Shown: positions 27,277-37,809, counted from the first letter of the stretch. The stretch is 64,000 bases of DNA from Ferrovaceae bacterium (GCA_027449685.1 DAIDLC010000003.1:84136-148135), one strand, 5' to 3'. Notes: a model not told the origin generated them from the letters alone. Translations and numbers: made by a program.

Positions 27277-28407
27277 ATGTCCCGCGACTTGCACGCACCC
27301 CTGCTCCACCAGCTCAAACAAGATTTGCTGGAACGGGCTCGCCGGGCGGGCTTCGATCAGGTCCGGGTCGGTACGTCTGATGACTTGTCTGGGGCCAAAG
27401 ACTGGCTGGATACCTGGTTGGCCCGAGGCCTTCATGGTGAAATGGGCTTCATGCCACGCCATGCCCACTTGCGGGCGTCCCCCCAACGTTTGCATCCGGG
27501 AACCGTGCGCATCCTGAGCCTGGGAATGTCCTACCTCACTCAGCCCCCGGCCCAGGCCTTGAAGGCGCTGGATGACCCCCATCAGGGGTATATCTCCCGT
27601 TATGCCCTGGGACGCGATTATCACCGGGTGCTACGACAACGTCTAAAGGAATTGGCCCAAGACCTGCAAGAACGGGCACATCATTTGGGCTGGCACACCG
27701 AAAACCCGCAGGCCGCTGGGTTTAGCGCCCGGGTATTCACCGACAGCGCCCCCGTCATGGAAGTGGAACTGGGGCAAAATAGCGGTCTGGGCTGGCGCGG
27801 CAAGCATACCTTGTTGTTGAACCGCACGGCGGGGTCGTTCTTTTTTCTGGGGGAAATTTTTACCGACATTCCTCTACCCATCGACCCCCCCAGTACCACC
27901 CAGCATTGCGGTACTTGTCACCAATGCCTGACCCTCTGCCCCACCGGGGCCATTCTTGCCCCTTATCAGCTGGATGCCAGGCGCTGTATTTCCTACCTCA
28001 CCATCGAACTGAAGGGGGCCATCCCCGAGTCTTTGCGCCCTCTGATTGGAAACCGGATCTACGGCTGTGATGATTGCCAGCTGGTATGTCCCTGGAACCG
28101 CTTTGCACAACTGGGCAAGGTGGCCGACTTTGCTCCCCGCAAAGCGCTGGATGGCACCACTCTGAGCGACTTATTGGCCTGGGATGCCAGCACCTTCCAG
28201 CAGCGTCTGGCGGGTTCTCCCATCCTGCGCATAGGGCATGAACGCTGGTTACGCAATATCGCCGTCGCGCTCGGCAATGCCCCAGCCCAGGCGCGCAGTC
28301 TGACAGTCCTGGCGCAACGGCAATCCCACCCATCCGCTCTGGTGCGTGAACACGTGAACTGGGCCCTGCAGCGACTGCAGGCTGCCGGTCCACTACGTGC
28401 AGAATAA
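27277..28407 (+). CDS. queG: Epoxyqueuosine reductase
   Basis: QueG reduces epoxyqueuosine to queuosine at tRNA position 34, using cobalamin and two [4Fe-4S] clusters. The 376-residue product shows the ferredoxin-like set HCGTCHQCLTLCPTGAI and the later YGCDDCQLVCPWNRF, together with LGRDYHRVLRQRLKEL in the N-terminal half and C-terminal HEAT-like helices. Normal length. It diverges from tsaE in related genomes; here the restriction island lies between the two. Dependence on cobalamin is a family property and gives the only hint in the window of a cobamide requirement. Confidence 0.96.
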   Translation: MSRDLHAPLLHQLKQDLLERARRAGFDQVRVGTSDDLSGAKDWLDTWLARGLHGEMGFMPRHAHLRASPQRLHPGTVRILSLGMSYLTQPPAQALKALDDPHQGYISRYALGRDYHRVLRQRLKELAQDLQERAHHLGWHTENPQAAGFSARVFTDSAPVMEVELGQNSGLGWRGKHTLLLNRTAGSFFFLGEIFTDIPLPIDPPSTTQHCGTCHQCLTLCPTGAILAPYQLDARRCISYLTIELKGAIPESLRPLIGNRIYGCDDCQLVCPWNRFAQLGKVADFAPRKALDGTTLSDLLAWDASTFQQRLAGSPILRIGHERWLRNIAVALGNAPAQARSLTVLAQRQSHPSALVREHVNWALQRLQAAGPLRAE

Positions 28408-28488
28408 CTACGGAAAATCAAGGACTCCCGCCCCGGGAACAATTTGAGTTACACTACAAAATCCAGTTTTTTCGCCTTCGTGGAATCC

Positions 28489-30114
28489 ATGAACTCACTG
28501 CACCGCCTGATTTTTTTGCTCCTGTTGTGGTCGTGCTCACCCATCTTGTTTGCCCTGGAGGGCATTCCCTCCACTGCGCCCGCCCTGCCGCAAGCTTTAT
28601 CCTCCAGTCTTCCTGCGCACCGCACCTTTCTGATGCCGGAAGAAGCCTTTACCCTGCAGGTTGCCGTCAACGCTGGCAAGGATTTCACGGTGCGATTCAA
28701 TCCCGCACCGGGCTACTATCTTTATCGGGATCGCATCAAGATTCACGCCGTTCCCGACCAGGCCGCCTTCGTCCTTCGATTTCCCCCTGCCGAGAGCAAG
28801 CAAGACCCCAGTTTTGGTTTGGTATGGGTGTACCACCATCCTTTCGAAGTGGCTTTCACGGCAGCCAACCCGTTGCCCGAAACGCTGGCCATCACCTATC
28901 AGGGCTGTGCCGAGCAGGGCATCTGTTACCCACCCACGACGCTCGATTTCACCCGTGTGGCAGGCAGCACCACGTATCGCTCCAATGGCCTGGAAGATAC
29001 GGTTTCCAGCGCGCCTAGTAGAGATAGCGCCAACCCGATAGCCTTTGCCAATTATTTGAAAGATGCCAAGCCCCTGTGGGTTCTTGCCAGCTTCTTTGGT
29101 TTTGGACTGCTCCTGGCCCTGACTCCTTGTCTGTTTCCCATGATCCCGATTCTCTCTGGCATCATTGCCGGACAGGGAAGTCAGATCACCAAATCCCGTG
29201 CCTTTGGCTTGTCCCTGACCTATGTATTGGGCATGGCCCTAACCTATGCGGCCGCAGGGGTTCTGGCCGGACTCTCCGGCACGCTTCTGTCCAATGTCCT
29301 GCAAACGCCCCCCGTACAAATCGCCAGTGCCCTATTGTTCGTAGCGCTTGCGCTGTCCATGTTCGACCTGTACCAGCTGCAGTTACCCCTGGCTTTGCAA
29401 AACCGTCTCAATGGGGCTTCTGGGCGACTCCCGGGGGGCAAGCATCTGGGCGTGGGCTTGATGGGGGCGCTCTCAGCACTGGTGATGGGTCCTTGTGTGG
29501 CGGCTCCTCTGGCTGGAGGACTCCTGTATATTGCCCAAACCCGGAACGTGGTGCTGGGCGGGAGTGCCCTGTTTGTCATGGCCCTGGGCATGGGCTCGCC
29601 GCTATTGGCCATCGGCACTTCGGCTGGCGCGTTATTGCCCCGTGCAGGCCATTGGATGGTCTGGGTGAAACGATTTTTTGGGGTGCTGCTGCTGGGGGTT
29701 GCACTGTGGATCGTCATGCCTTTGCTGGGTTCTCGCACAGGAGCGGGCGCTCCGGCATTCACCCCCATTCACTCCAGTGCCGAACTGGATGAGGCCATCC
29801 ACCGGGCTTCGGATCAGCATCGCCCCGTGATGCTGGATTTTTATGCCGACTGGTGTGTCTCGTGCGTCGAAATGGATCAGAAGGTATTTTCCCAGCCCGA
29901 CATCAAAAATTTGTTGGGTCGTGGCCTCCTGTTACGGGCAGACGTGACCCGCAATACCCCAGAAGACAAAGCATTGCTGAACCGCTTTGGTTTATTCGGT
30001 CCCCCGGGAACCCTGTTTTTTGATTCCCGCGGCCAAGAGCTGGAAAACGCCCGGCTGGCAGGGTATGTGGCAGAGCCTCAGTTCAAGGCGCATTTGCAGC
30101 GTTATTTCCAGTAA
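28489..30114 (+). CDS. dsbD: Thiol:disulfide interchange protein DsbD
   Basis: DsbD carries electrons from cytoplasmic thioredoxin to periplasmic disulfide isomerases and cytochrome c maturation. From ATG 28489 (541 residues) there is a signal peptide (LHRLIFLLLLWSCSPILFA), an N-terminal periplasmic domain with the cysteine pair in GCAEQGICYPP, eight membrane segments with the two conserved cysteines in TPCLFPMIPILSG and GPCVAAPLAGG, and a C-terminal thioredoxin domain with DWCVSCVEMD. The open frame starts upstream at TTG 28444, but that would bury the signal peptide. It converges with rsgA with a nine-base gap. Confidence 0.95.
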   Translation: MNSLHRLIFLLLLWSCSPILFALEGIPSTAPALPQALSSSLPAHRTFLMPEEAFTLQVAVNAGKDFTVRFNPAPGYYLYRDRIKIHAVPDQAAFVLRFPPAESKQDPSFGLVWVYHHPFEVAFTAANPLPETLAITYQGCAEQGICYPPTTLDFTRVAGSTTYRSNGLEDTVSSAPSRDSANPIAFANYLKDAKPLWVLASFFGFGLLLALTPCLFPMIPILSGIIAGQGSQITKSRAFGLSLTYVLGMALTYAAAGVLAGLSGTLLSNVLQTPPVQIASALLFVALALSMFDLYQLQLPLALQNRLNGASGRLPGGKHLGVGLMGALSALVMGPCVAAPLAGGLLYIAQTRNVVLGGSALFVMALGMGSPLLAIGTSAGALLPRAGHWMVWVKRFFGVLLLGVALWIVMPLLGSRTGAGAPAFTPIHSSAELDEAIHRASDQHRPVMLDFYADWCVSCVEMDQKVFSQPDIKNLLGRGLLLRADVTRNTPEDKALLNRFGLFGPPGTLFFDSRGQELENARLAGYVAEPQFKAHLQRYFQ

Positions 30115-30123
30115 CCGCCACCC

Positions 30124-31038
30124 TTACAAATGACGTTTCACGGTGCTTGCGGCTTGCAGTTGCACCAGATAACCCAATCGGGCCAGGCGTTGAGTGTCGT
30201 CCCGGGCCCAAGCCCGAAAAGCACAATCGGGTTCTGTCAGGTGGCGGCAATTGGCAAAGCGACATTGGCCCAAGAGACGTTCAAATTCTGGAAAGCCCTG
30301 CACAATTTGTTCTGGCCGCAAGTAAGACAAGCCAAATGCCTGTAATCCGGGAGAGTCGATCAAACCGCCTCCGCTTCCCGGTTGGGCTGGATCCAAGGGA
30401 TAGTAACGGGTAAAGGTGGTGGTATGGCGCCCACTATCCAGAGCTTCCGAAATGGTATTGGTGTGGGCCCGGGCCTGGGGAGCCAAGGCATTCACGAGCG
30501 TAGACTTTCCCATCCCCGATTGCCCAACCAGCAGACTGACACGCTGCGAGACCAGTGCCCGCAACGCTGCGCAATTTTCCAGAGCGCTCATTTCCAGCAC
30601 GCAATAGCCCAGCAAACGATAATAGTTCAGGGCCTGCGACAAGTCACCCGCTTGCGCCAGGTCGTTTTTGTTCAGAATGATTCGGGCTTCGATGCCAGCA
30701 GACTGTGCTGCCACCAGCGCATGAGACAACAATGCCTCGCTGGGTGTGGGTTCCGGGGCCAGCACCACCAGAACCAGATCCAGATTGGACGCCAACATTT
30801 TTTCGCGCTGCCCGTCCGCACGGTATAACCAATTGCGCCGCGGCAAGACCGTTTCGATAACCCCCCGACCCGTGGCACCTTCAAATTCCACTACGTCCCC
30901 GCAGGCCACGTCATGCCGTTTGCCGCGGCGCACACACTGGAACAGGGCCGAGGCATCGGGCAACAGGATTCCTGCGCGTTGTTCCTGCACGTCGTAATGT
31001 CGGCCATAGGTTGCAATCACTCGGCCGATCCGTACCAT
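30124..31038 (-). CDS. rsgA: Small ribosomal subunit biogenesis GTPase RsgA
   Basis: RsgA helps late 30S subunit maturation. The order of motifs is circularly permuted, as in the family: NKNDLA (G4) before GQSGMGKSTLVNAL (G1) and DSPGLQAFGL (G3). An N-terminal OB-fold and a C-terminal zinc knuckle (CRFANCRHLTEPDC) frame the GTPase domain. ATG 31038 gives 304 residues; a TTG at 31047 overlapping the upstream protease stop is the alternative. The gene follows the M48 protease gene, an arrangement seen in other betaproteobacteria. Confidence 0.95.
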   Translation of the reverse strand: MVRIGRVIATYGRHYDVQEQRAGILLPDASALFQCVRRGKRHDVACGDVVEFEGATGRGVIETVLPRRNWLYRADGQREKMLASNLDLVLVVLAPEPTPSEALLSHALVAAQSAGIEARIILNKNDLAQAGDLSQALNYYRLLGYCVLEMSALENCAALRALVSQRVSLLVGQSGMGKSTLVNALAPQARAHTNTISEALDSGRHTTTFTRYYPLDPAQPGSGGGLIDSPGLQAFGLSYLRPEQIVQGFPEFERLLGQCRFANCRHLTEPDCAFRAWARDDTQRLARLGYLVQLQAASTVKRHL

Positions 31039-31043
31039 CGACT

Positions 31044-32303
31044 TCAATCCGAAGCTAACGTCGCCAGCCGCGCAATCCGCTGCGCCGCAGGAGGATGCGA
31101 GTCGTAGATGAGAGAATGCAAAGGGTCGGGCGTCAAGGTGGAGGCATTGTCCTGATACAGCTTCAATAGCGCATGAATCAGGGCCTTTGCCGAAGCCACA
31201 CTGGCCGCATAAGCATCGGCCTCGAACTCGTGACGCCGGGAATAGTAGCTCATGAGCGGTTGCAAGGGGAATGACAGCACGGGTACCACCAGCACGAACA
31301 GAATCAACGCCACGGCAGTCCCCGGCATATGTACACCCAATCCGGCATAAAACCAGGGGGCCTGCTGGAGCGCCCCCAAAAGTGCCAGAAACAACAGGCT
31401 CATGACAAACATCAGGATCATCCGACGTTGCACATGGTGCCGGTGATAATGGCCCAATTCGTGAGCCAGCACGGCCTCTGTTTCGGCTGCGTCCAGTTTG
31501 TCCAGTAAGGTATCAAAAAACACCACCCGCCGATTTTTTCCAAACCCCGTGAAATACGCGTTTCCATGACTGGAACGTTTGGAGCCGTCCATGACGAACA
31601 GCCCGCTCGACCTGAATCCACAGCGCTGCAGCAAGGCTTCCACCCGCTGGCGCAACTCCCCTTCGGGCAAGGGGGTAAAGCGGTTAAAGAGTGGCGCAAT
31701 CCATACCGGATACAGGGCCAGTAAAAAAATGTTGAAGAACATCCAGGCGCCCCAGGCCCACAGCCACCAGAAACGCCCCAAGGACTGCATCATCCAGATA
31801 GCGGTCAGCAACACGGGCGCCCCCAGCAGAACAGACAATAACGCCCCGCGCAACAAATCGGTGACGAACAGCCGGGGCGTGATGCGATTGAAGCCGAAAC
31901 GAGCCTCCACACCAAAGGTGGCGTACAACGTCAAGGGAAGTTCCAGCAAGGCCCCGAGTAACAGTACCGCCCCCACCAGCAGCAGATTTTGTCCCCAAAC
32001 CGGGAGCGACGGCCAAGCGCGTAATGACTGGTTTAGCTGGTCCAAACCCCCACCCCACGTCAACGCACCCAGTAACAAAACTTCCAATAGAATCTGTATC
32101 ATGCGCAACTGGGTTTTGGCACTGGTATAGTCAGCGGCCTTTTGATGCTGGGCAAGAGAGACTCGCGCCTGAAAAGCCGGAGGCAACGCCTGGCGATGGC
32201 GCCGCACATGCCTGATCTGGCGCCAGGCCAACCCTAACCGAGCCCCCGTCACAACAGCGAGCAAACACAAAAAGAAGACACCAAAGAGGCTATCGGCGCT
32301 CAT
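31044..32303 (-). CDS. M48-family membrane metallopeptidase (Ste24/HtpX-like)
   Basis: The 419-residue product is a polytopic membrane protein with the zinc-binding motif HELGH in VLAHELGHYHRHHVQRR (about residues 285-300) and a further Glu in RRHEFEADAYA. The N-terminal third with several hydrophobic helices resembles the Peptidase_M48_N domain of CAAX-protease-like members. Bacterial homologues are assumed to degrade damaged membrane proteins; the substrate here is unknown. It diverges from orn with a 67-base gap and overlaps or abuts rsgA, with which it is probably co-transcribed. Confidence 0.9.
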   Translation of the reverse strand: MSADSLFGVFFLCLLAVVTGARLGLAWRQIRHVRRHRQALPPAFQARVSLAQHQKAADYTSAKTQLRMIQILLEVLLLGALTWGGGLDQLNQSLRAWPSLPVWGQNLLLVGAVLLLGALLELPLTLYATFGVEARFGFNRITPRLFVTDLLRGALLSVLLGAPVLLTAIWMMQSLGRFWWLWAWGAWMFFNIFLLALYPVWIAPLFNRFTPLPEGELRQRVEALLQRCGFRSSGLFVMDGSKRSSHGNAYFTGFGKNRRVVFFDTLLDKLDAAETEAVLAHELGHYHRHHVQRRMILMFVMSLLFLALLGALQQAPWFYAGLGVHMPGTAVALILFVLVVPVLSFPLQPLMSYYSRRHEFEADAYAASVASAKALIHALLKLYQDNASTLTPDPLHSLIYDSHPPAAQRIARLATLASD

Positions 32304-32370
32304 GGTAGCGCCTTACAACAGAGTGGATTCACAGGTAATATGCTTAGGAGGCAATGGACAGTGAGGCATT

Positions 32371-32937
32371 ATGGCACAAGATAAAAATCATCTCATCTGG
32401 GTGGACATGGAAATGACCGGCCTGGATCCGCAGCGGGACCGCATCATCGAGGTCGCCCTGGTGATCACGGACAGTCAACTCAACTGGGTGGCCGAAGGTC
32501 CTGTACTGGCCATTCATCAATCAGAAGCCCTGTTGTCAGGCATGGACCAGTGGAATAAAAGCACTCATGCCAAGTCGGGTCTGATCGAGCGGGTGCGGCA
32601 TTCGCCCCTGGATGAAGGGCAGGCCGAGGCGCTGCTGCTGGATTTTTTGCGACTTCATGTGCCCGCCGGGGAATCCCCCATGTGCGGCAATTCCATTTGC
32701 CAGGACCGTCGTTTCATGGCGCAATCCATGCCCGAACTGGAGCGCTATTTTCATTACCGCAATCTGGATGTAAGCACCCTGAAAGAATTATCCAAGCGCT
32801 GGAAACCCTCGGTTTACGGCACCTTCAAAAAATCGGGAAAACACGAAGCCTTGGCAGATATCATGGAATCCATCGCGGAACTGCGCCATTATCGGGAGCA
32901 TTTTTTGCGCCTGGAAGAGCCGCCTTCCGGCTCATGA
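32371..32937 (+). CDS. orn: Oligoribonuclease
   Basis: Orn is the 3'-5' exoribonuclease that finishes RNA decay by degrading short oligoribonucleotides, including pGpG. The DEDDh residues are visible: [10 protein letters not shown] (Asp, Glu), [11 protein letters not shown] (Asp), and the late H-x4-D in [12 protein letters not shown]. At 188 residues it has standard length. It diverges from the M48 protease gene, and its 3' end overlaps the 3' end of recN by six bases on the opposite strand. Confidence 0.97.
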   Translation: MAQDKNHLIWVDMEMTGLDPQRDRIIEVALVITDSQLNWVAEGPVLAIHQSEALLSGMDQWNKSTHAKSGLIERVRHSPLDEGQAEALLLDFLRLHVPAGESPMCGNSICQDRRFMAQSMPELERYFHYRNLDVSTLKELSKRWKPSVYGTFKKSGKHEALADIMESIAELRHYREHFLRLEEPPSGS

Positions 32938-34599
32938 TTGTCCGCAGGCGTCTGTCAGGATTTCTGCCGCATGCTGACGCATGGTAGGGGTTAGCGTAAC
33001 CCCCCCCAGCATGCGCGCGATTTCTTCCACGCGCTCCTCGCGCGTCAAACGTTGAACCTCGCTACCCACTCCCTGGTTTTGCTCGGTTTTTTTCACTTGA
33101 AAATGATGGTGTCCGCAGGCCGCCACCTGGGGAAGATGGGTGACGCACAGCACTTGGTGTGTGCCGCCCAGACGTTGCAGCAAACGTCCCACGATTTCGG
33201 CTACACCACCACCAATTCCGGTATCCACCTCGTCAAAAATCAGGGTGGGCGTTTGCGACACTGCCGATAATACCGTTTGAATGGCCAGGCTAAGACGCGA
33301 TAACTCTCCCCCGGAAGCCACGCGCGCCAGGGACTGGGGTTCTTGTGCCGGATGCGTGGCCACCTGAAACTCCACCGTCTCCAGCCCCTGACCGGTGGGC
33401 TGCGGCAAGGTCTGAAGCGCTACTTGAAAACGTGCCTGCCCCAAGGCCAGGTCGGCCAACTGTTGGGTCACGGCGCCGGACAGGGCCTGTGCCGCCTGTT
33501 GCCGCACCTGGGCCAGTTGCTGCGCTTGCGCCAGAAAAGTCGCCTGCGCCAAAGCCGCGGCCTGCGCCAGCGACTCTCCTGATTCCTGCTCCTGCAACTG
33601 CTGCCAGCGCTGCTGCAATTGTTCCTGAAAGGCCGGTAATTCCTCGGGACGCATGCGGGTGCGTCGTGCCACGGTGTGGATTTCCTGCAGGCGTTGTTCC
33701 AGTTGTGCCAAAGCGCCCTCATCCTCTTCGGCTTGCAGGACATAACGACGCAAGGCGTGCAACCCTTCCTTGAGTTGGATTTCTCCTTGCTGCAGCAATT
33801 CCAGCACCGGGTGCAATGCCGCATCAAAGGAACTCAGTTGGGACAAACGCTGCAGGACCTGATCCAGCAAGGTTAAGGCCGAACTCTCGGACTCGGCCAG
33901 CAGAGCGAGACTCCAGCGCGTGCCTTCCTGCAGGCTGGCCGCATGGCTCAGGCGTAAATGGTCGGATTGCAGGGCTTGCCACTCCTGTACATCCAGGTTC
34001 AAGGCCTGCAGAATTTCCAGTTGTTCGCTACAGCGCAACAGTTCTTCCTGAACATGAGCACGGTCACTCTGCCAACGTTCCCATTGGGTTTGCAGTTCCT
34101 GCCAGCGCTCAAACGCGCCTTTCACCTCCCGGGCCAAGGATATGGACGACCCGAAGGCGTCCAGAAGATCTCGTTGGGTAGAGGGTTTCAGGAGCGATTG
34201 ATGGGCGTGCTGACCATGAATGTCGAGCAGCATTTCTCCCAGAGCTTTCAGTTGGGTCACTGTCACAGGGGTTGCATTGATGAAAGCGCGGGATTTTCCT
34301 CCACGGTCCACCACACGGCGTAACACACAGTCTTCTTCCTCACCAAGTTCTTGTTGGAGCAACCAGTGCATGGCAGGCGATTGCGGTGCAATCTGGAAAA
34401 CCGCTGTGACTTCGGCGCGCTCGGCACCGGTGCGTACTGTGGCCGCATCACAACGTGCGCCCAAAGCCAGTGACAGCGCTTCGATGAGTATGGACTTGCC
34501 GGCGCCCGTTTCTCCAGTCAGGACCGTAAAACCGGACTCGAATTCAAGGTCCAGTTGCTGCACGATCGCTACATTACGGATGCTCAGTTGAGATAGCAT
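32932..34599 (-). CDS. recN: DNA repair protein RecN
   Basis: RecN is an SMC-like ATPase that acts in double-strand break repair. The 555-residue protein has Walker A in [21 protein letters not shown] near the N-terminus, two long Gln/Glu/Leu-rich coiled-coil arms (about 150-230 and 270-370), and at the C-terminus the signature ...[18 protein letters not shown] and Walker [13 protein letters not shown]. Length matches E. coli RecN. It lies 123 bases downstream of nadK; that gap shows nothing notable. SOS control is usual in other bacteria, but I see no clear LexA box. Confidence 0.97.
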   Translation of the reverse strand: MLSQLSIRNVAIVQQLDLEFESGFTVLTGETGAGKSILIEALSLALGARCDAATVRTGAERAEVTAVFQIAPQSPAMHWLLQQELGEEEDCVLRRVVDRGGKSRAFINATPVTVTQLKALGEMLLDIHGQHAHQSLLKPSTQRDLLDAFGSSISLAREVKGAFERWQELQTQWERWQSDRAHVQEELLRCSEQLEILQALNLDVQEWQALQSDHLRLSHAASLQEGTRWSLALLAESESSALTLLDQVLQRLSQLSSFDAALHPVLELLQQGEIQLKEGLHALRRYVLQAEEDEGALAQLEQRLQEIHTVARRTRMRPEELPAFQEQLQQRWQQLQEQESGESLAQAAALAQATFLAQAQQLAQVRQQAAQALSGAVTQQLADLALGQARFQVALQTLPQPTGQGLETVEFQVATHPAQEPQSLARVASGGELSRLSLAIQTVLSAVSQTPTLIFDEVDTGIGGGVAEIVGRLLQRLGGTHQVLCVTHLPQVAACGHHHFQVKKTEQNQGVGSEVQRLTREERVEEIARMLGGVTLTPTMRQHAAEILTDACGQS

Positions 34600-34722
34600 G
34601 AGTCAATACACGGCACAGAAAATCAGGTGGGACAGACATCGTCACACACCACAAGCATGGTAGAAAAACCTTGCGCCCGTGATTCTGGTCTATCGACGGA
34701 CCACACAGCAGCGCCCAAGCAA

Positions 34723-35595
34723 TCATAATTTGGCTCCCCAGTGCAGCTTTTCACGCAGCATGGCAAAGTAACTATGGGCCACTGGATGCAACAGCCGAAT
34801 GCCCTGAGGGGCCGTCTGAAGACATAAACGATCCTCTGCCTGCAAGGAAAATTGGTCCTGAACGTCAAAATTGACGAATGCGCCCTCCCCTTTTTGCAAA
34901 ACCACCTCCACTTCACAGCGATCGCTGAGAACAATGGGACGGTTACTTAGGGTGTGGGGGCAAATGGGGACCAACACCAAGGCACGCAAATCGGGATGTA
35001 CAATGGGACCCCCACTGGACAGGGCATAGGCTGTGGATCCTGTGGGGGTAGCCAGAATCAGGCCGTCAGCGCGCAGGTTATAGACGAAACGCCCATCCAC
35101 AGAAACTTCCAGTTCGATCATGCTGCCGCGAGCCCCTTTGGTGAGGACGACATCATTGAGCGCAACGGACTGCCGGTAATCCTGACCCTGCCGCTGGATA
35201 CGTGCCTGAATCAAGGTGCGCGCTTCTTCCTCGTAATGCCCCTGCAGAATGTCATCCAGCATACGTTGCATGTGCTGGGCCGGAATATCCGTCAAAAAAC
35301 CCAACTGGCCCAGATTGATGCCAATCAACGGCACGGCATGCCTGGCCAGCACGCGCGCTGCATTGAGCAACGTGCCATCCCCCCCGAGCACGATGACCAG
35401 ATCCGTATGCTCGCCAATGGATTCCAGGTTGACCGTTCGTACCCCAGGCGTTTGCAACACATCGGCCGAACGCTGATCCAGCACCACCTGCAAATGGCGC
35501 TGCTGCAAAAAATCAATCAGGGCCAGCAAGGGTTGGCGCAAATTGCTACTGTCATATTTGCCCACCACGCCAATTCTTTGAAAGGATGCATCCAT
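34723..35595 (-). CDS. nadK: NAD kinase
   Basis: NadK phosphorylates NAD to NADP. The 290-residue product from ATG 35595 contains the glycine-rich VLGGDGTLLNAARVLA and the conserved block RADGLILATPTGSTAYALSSGGPIVHP. The upstream extension of the open frame to 35664 is discarded because it would overlap hrcA on the other strand and lacks conservation. It diverges from hrcA, with the start codons 28 bases apart, so regulatory signals must lie within the coding ends. Confidence 0.96.
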   Translation of the reverse strand: MDASFQRIGVVGKYDSSNLRQPLLALIDFLQQRHLQVVLDQRSADVLQTPGVRTVNLESIGEHTDLVIVLGGDGTLLNAARVLARHAVPLIGINLGQLGFLTDIPAQHMQRMLDDILQGHYEEEARTLIQARIQRQGQDYRQSVALNDVVLTKGARGSMIELEVSVDGRFVYNLRADGLILATPTGSTAYALSSGGPIVHPDLRALVLVPICPHTLSNRPIVLSDRCEVEVVLQKGEGAFVNFDVQDQFSLQAEDRLCLQTAPQGIRLLHPVAHSYFAMLREKLHWGAKL

Positions 35596-35623
35596 ACTCG
35601 AATTAAACCACATTTCAGGTAGA

Positions 35624-36652
35624 ATGAAGCGCATGTTGAACGATCGTGCACGTGCCCTTCTCAAAGCCCTGGTGGAACGCTACATCGAAGATGGTCAGCC
35701 GGTAGGTTCGCGCGCCCTGTCCCGCCTGTCCGGCCTGGACCTATCTGCAGCCACAATCCGCAACGTCATGGCTGATCTGGAGGAAATGGGGTTCATTGCC
35801 AGTCCACACACCTCGGCAGGACGCGTGCCCACCCCTCAGGGGTACCGTTTTTTCGTGGATTCCCTGCTCACGATCAAACCCCTGGAAGAAGACACCATCC
35901 ACCATCTATCGCACCAATTGCTCCCCTCGGATACGGCCCATCTGGTGGCTACCGCTTCCCAAACCCTGTCCGAATTGACCGCCTTTGCGGGGATTGTCCG
36001 TATCCCCAAGCGCTTGACGAGTGGTTTCCGGCATCTGGAATTTCTCAAGCTTTCAGAAAAACGCATCTTGCTGATTCTGGTCACGCTGGACGGGGATGTG
36101 CAAAACCGCGTCCTGTTTACCGAACAATCCTATAGCACCACCCAACTTTCACAAGCGGCGCTATACCTGAACGAGCATTACGCGGGCTGTGATTTTGAAG
36201 GCGTCCGCGAAAGCTTGCGCAATGAACTGAAGCACCTCAACGAAAACATTCAAACCTTGATGACTACCGCCCTGGAAATGGGGAGCGCCGCCCTGCGCGA
36301 GGGTCAGGATGACTATGTATTGAGTGGCGAAACCCGGTTGATCGCCCATCAGGACGTTTCGGGCAATTTATCCCGGCTGCGTCGGTTGATCGACGCCTTC
36401 GAACAAAAAACCGAACTCATCCAATTGCTGGACTTGAGCCAACGGGCCGATGGCGTGAAAATCTTCATTGGGGGAGAGTCCAATCTGGTTACCCTGGATG
36501 AATTCAGCATGGTCACCGCACCCTATGAAGTCAATGGCCAGGTTGTGGGCACTTTGGGTGTGGTAGGCCCCACCCGGATGGCCTATGAGCGCATCATCCC
36601 CATTGTGGATATCACTGCCCGACTCTTGTCCATGGCGCTTTCCCAATCTTGA
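35624..36652 (+). CDS. hrcA: Heat-inducible transcription repressor HrcA
   Basis: HrcA represses chaperone operons by binding CIRCE elements and is stabilised by GroEL. The N-terminal winged helix has ERYIEDGQPVGSRALSRLSG and SAATIRNVMADLEEMGFIASPHTSAGRVPT, followed by the HrcA domain with IFIGGESNL and a C-terminal VGPTRMAYERIIPIVD. 342 residues is normal. ATG 35624 and ATG 35633 are both possible starts. I see no CIRCE repeat in front of hrcA or of the grpE-dnaK-dnaJ genes in this window, so its target is presumably elsewhere (groESL in related bacteria). Confidence 0.96.
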   Translation: MKRMLNDRARALLKALVERYIEDGQPVGSRALSRLSGLDLSAATIRNVMADLEEMGFIASPHTSAGRVPTPQGYRFFVDSLLTIKPLEEDTIHHLSHQLLPSDTAHLVATASQTLSELTAFAGIVRIPKRLTSGFRHLEFLKLSEKRILLILVTLDGDVQNRVLFTEQSYSTTQLSQAALYLNEHYAGCDFEGVRESLRNELKHLNENIQTLMTTALEMGSAALREGQDDYVLSGETRLIAHQDVSGNLSRLRRLIDAFEQKTELIQLLDLSQRADGVKIFIGGESNLVTLDEFSMVTAPYEVNGQVVGTLGVVGPTRMAYERIIPIVDITARLLSMALSQS

Positions 36653-36680
36653 ACCGCCCTCTTTGTCAGGAACCTGCGTC

Positions 36681-37787
36681 ATGCCCCGATATCTCCCAGA
36701 ACCTCCCTTTGATCATTCGCACCAAGGCTTGACCGGCGTTCTGGTTGTCAATCTGGGAACGCCAGACGCCCCCGAAAAATCCGCCCTGCGCCGCTATCTC
36801 AAGCAATTTCTAAGTGACCCCCGCGTGGTCGAACTGCCCCGTGTGTTATGGTGGCTAATCCTCAACGGCTTCATTCTGAACACCCGCCCGGTCCGCTCGG
36901 CTCAGAAATACGCCCTGATCTGGACCCCCAAAGGCTCTCCCTTGCGGGTCCACACTGAGGAACAAGCGCTGGGATTGGCACAAGGTTTGGGTGCCCGGCT
37001 GCAAGGCCCACTCTGCGTCAAATATGCCATGCGCTATGGTCAACCGAGCATTGCCAGCGCAGTAGCCGAGCTCAAAGCCCAGGGTTGTAACCGTATTCTA
37101 TTGCTCCCTTTGTATCCCCAGTACGCGGCCAGTACCACCGGGTCTTCTCTGGACGCCTTGTTCCAGGCGCTGGGACGTTACCGCAATGTGCCGGAAATTC
37201 GCGTGATTCGTCATTATCATGACCACCCGGCATACATCCAGGCGCTGAAAATCCGCGTGGAAAAATTCTGGGATATGCATGGCCGCCCCGACAAGTTGCT
37301 GATGAGTTTTCATGGGGTGCCCCGTTATACCCTGGACAAGGGAGACCCCTATTTTTGCGAATGCCACAAAACAGGGCGACTGCTGGCCGAGGCCCTGGGG
37401 CTGCAGGCCGAACAGTATGCCGTGTCCTTTCAGTCCCTGTTTGGCCGCGCGGAATGGGTCAAGCCCTATACCGAACCGCTGGTACGGCAACTGGCCCATG
37501 ACGGCGTACAGAATCTGCATGTCATCTGCCCGGGATTCCCTGCCGATTGCCTGGAAACCCTGGAAGAAATCGGCATGGAAGTGAAAGCGGCTTTCCTATC
37601 CAGTGGCGGACGGGAATACCATTACATTCCTGCACTCAACGATGAACCCGCATGGCTGGAAGGGCTAACCCAAATTGCCCTGGAGCATCTGCAGGGGTGG
37701 TTCAAGCCTTCGTGGACCGCCGAATGCGCGCAGCGCGAGGGAGTCCTGACACAGCAACGGGCCCAGGCGCTTGGCGCTCCCCGGTGA
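36681..37787 (+). CDS. hemH: Ferrochelatase
   Basis: HemH inserts Fe2+ into protoporphyrin IX, the last step of protoheme synthesis. From ATG 36681 the product has 368 residues and starts with the conserved VLVVNLGTPDAPEKSALRRYL. The active-site His is in LLMSFHGVPRYTLDKGDPY and the later CPGFPADCLETLEEI motif is complete. The open frame continues upstream into hrcA, but ATG 36681, 28 bases after the hrcA stop, fits the family N-terminus. It converges on lpxH. Confidence 0.97.
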   Translation: MPRYLPEPPFDHSHQGLTGVLVVNLGTPDAPEKSALRRYLKQFLSDPRVVELPRVLWWLILNGFILNTRPVRSAQKYALIWTPKGSPLRVHTEEQALGLAQGLGARLQGPLCVKYAMRYGQPSIASAVAELKAQGCNRILLLPLYPQYAASTTGSSLDALFQALGRYRNVPEIRVIRHYHDHPAYIQALKIRVEKFWDMHGRPDKLLMSFHGVPRYTLDKGDPYFCECHKTGRLLAEALGLQAEQYAVSFQSLFGRAEWVKPYTEPLVRQLAHDGVQNLHVICPGFPADCLETLEEIGMEVKAAFLSSGGREYHYIPALNDEPAWLEGLTQIALEHLQGWFKPSWTAECAQREGVLTQQRAQALGAPR

Positions 37788-37809
37788 ACCCACCCGCCAG
37801 CTCCCCCAT

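Noticed and set aside
34811..34820. GCCGTCTGAA, identical to the Neisseria DNA uptake core
   Set aside because: Noticed only once, inside nadK, without the AT extension and without a partner forming a terminator hairpin; chance is the simplest reading.
35596..35623. Search for a CIRCE element before hrcA
   Set aside because: No TTAGCACTC-N9-GAGTGCTAA or close variant in the nadK-hrcA gap, nor before grpE or dnaK.
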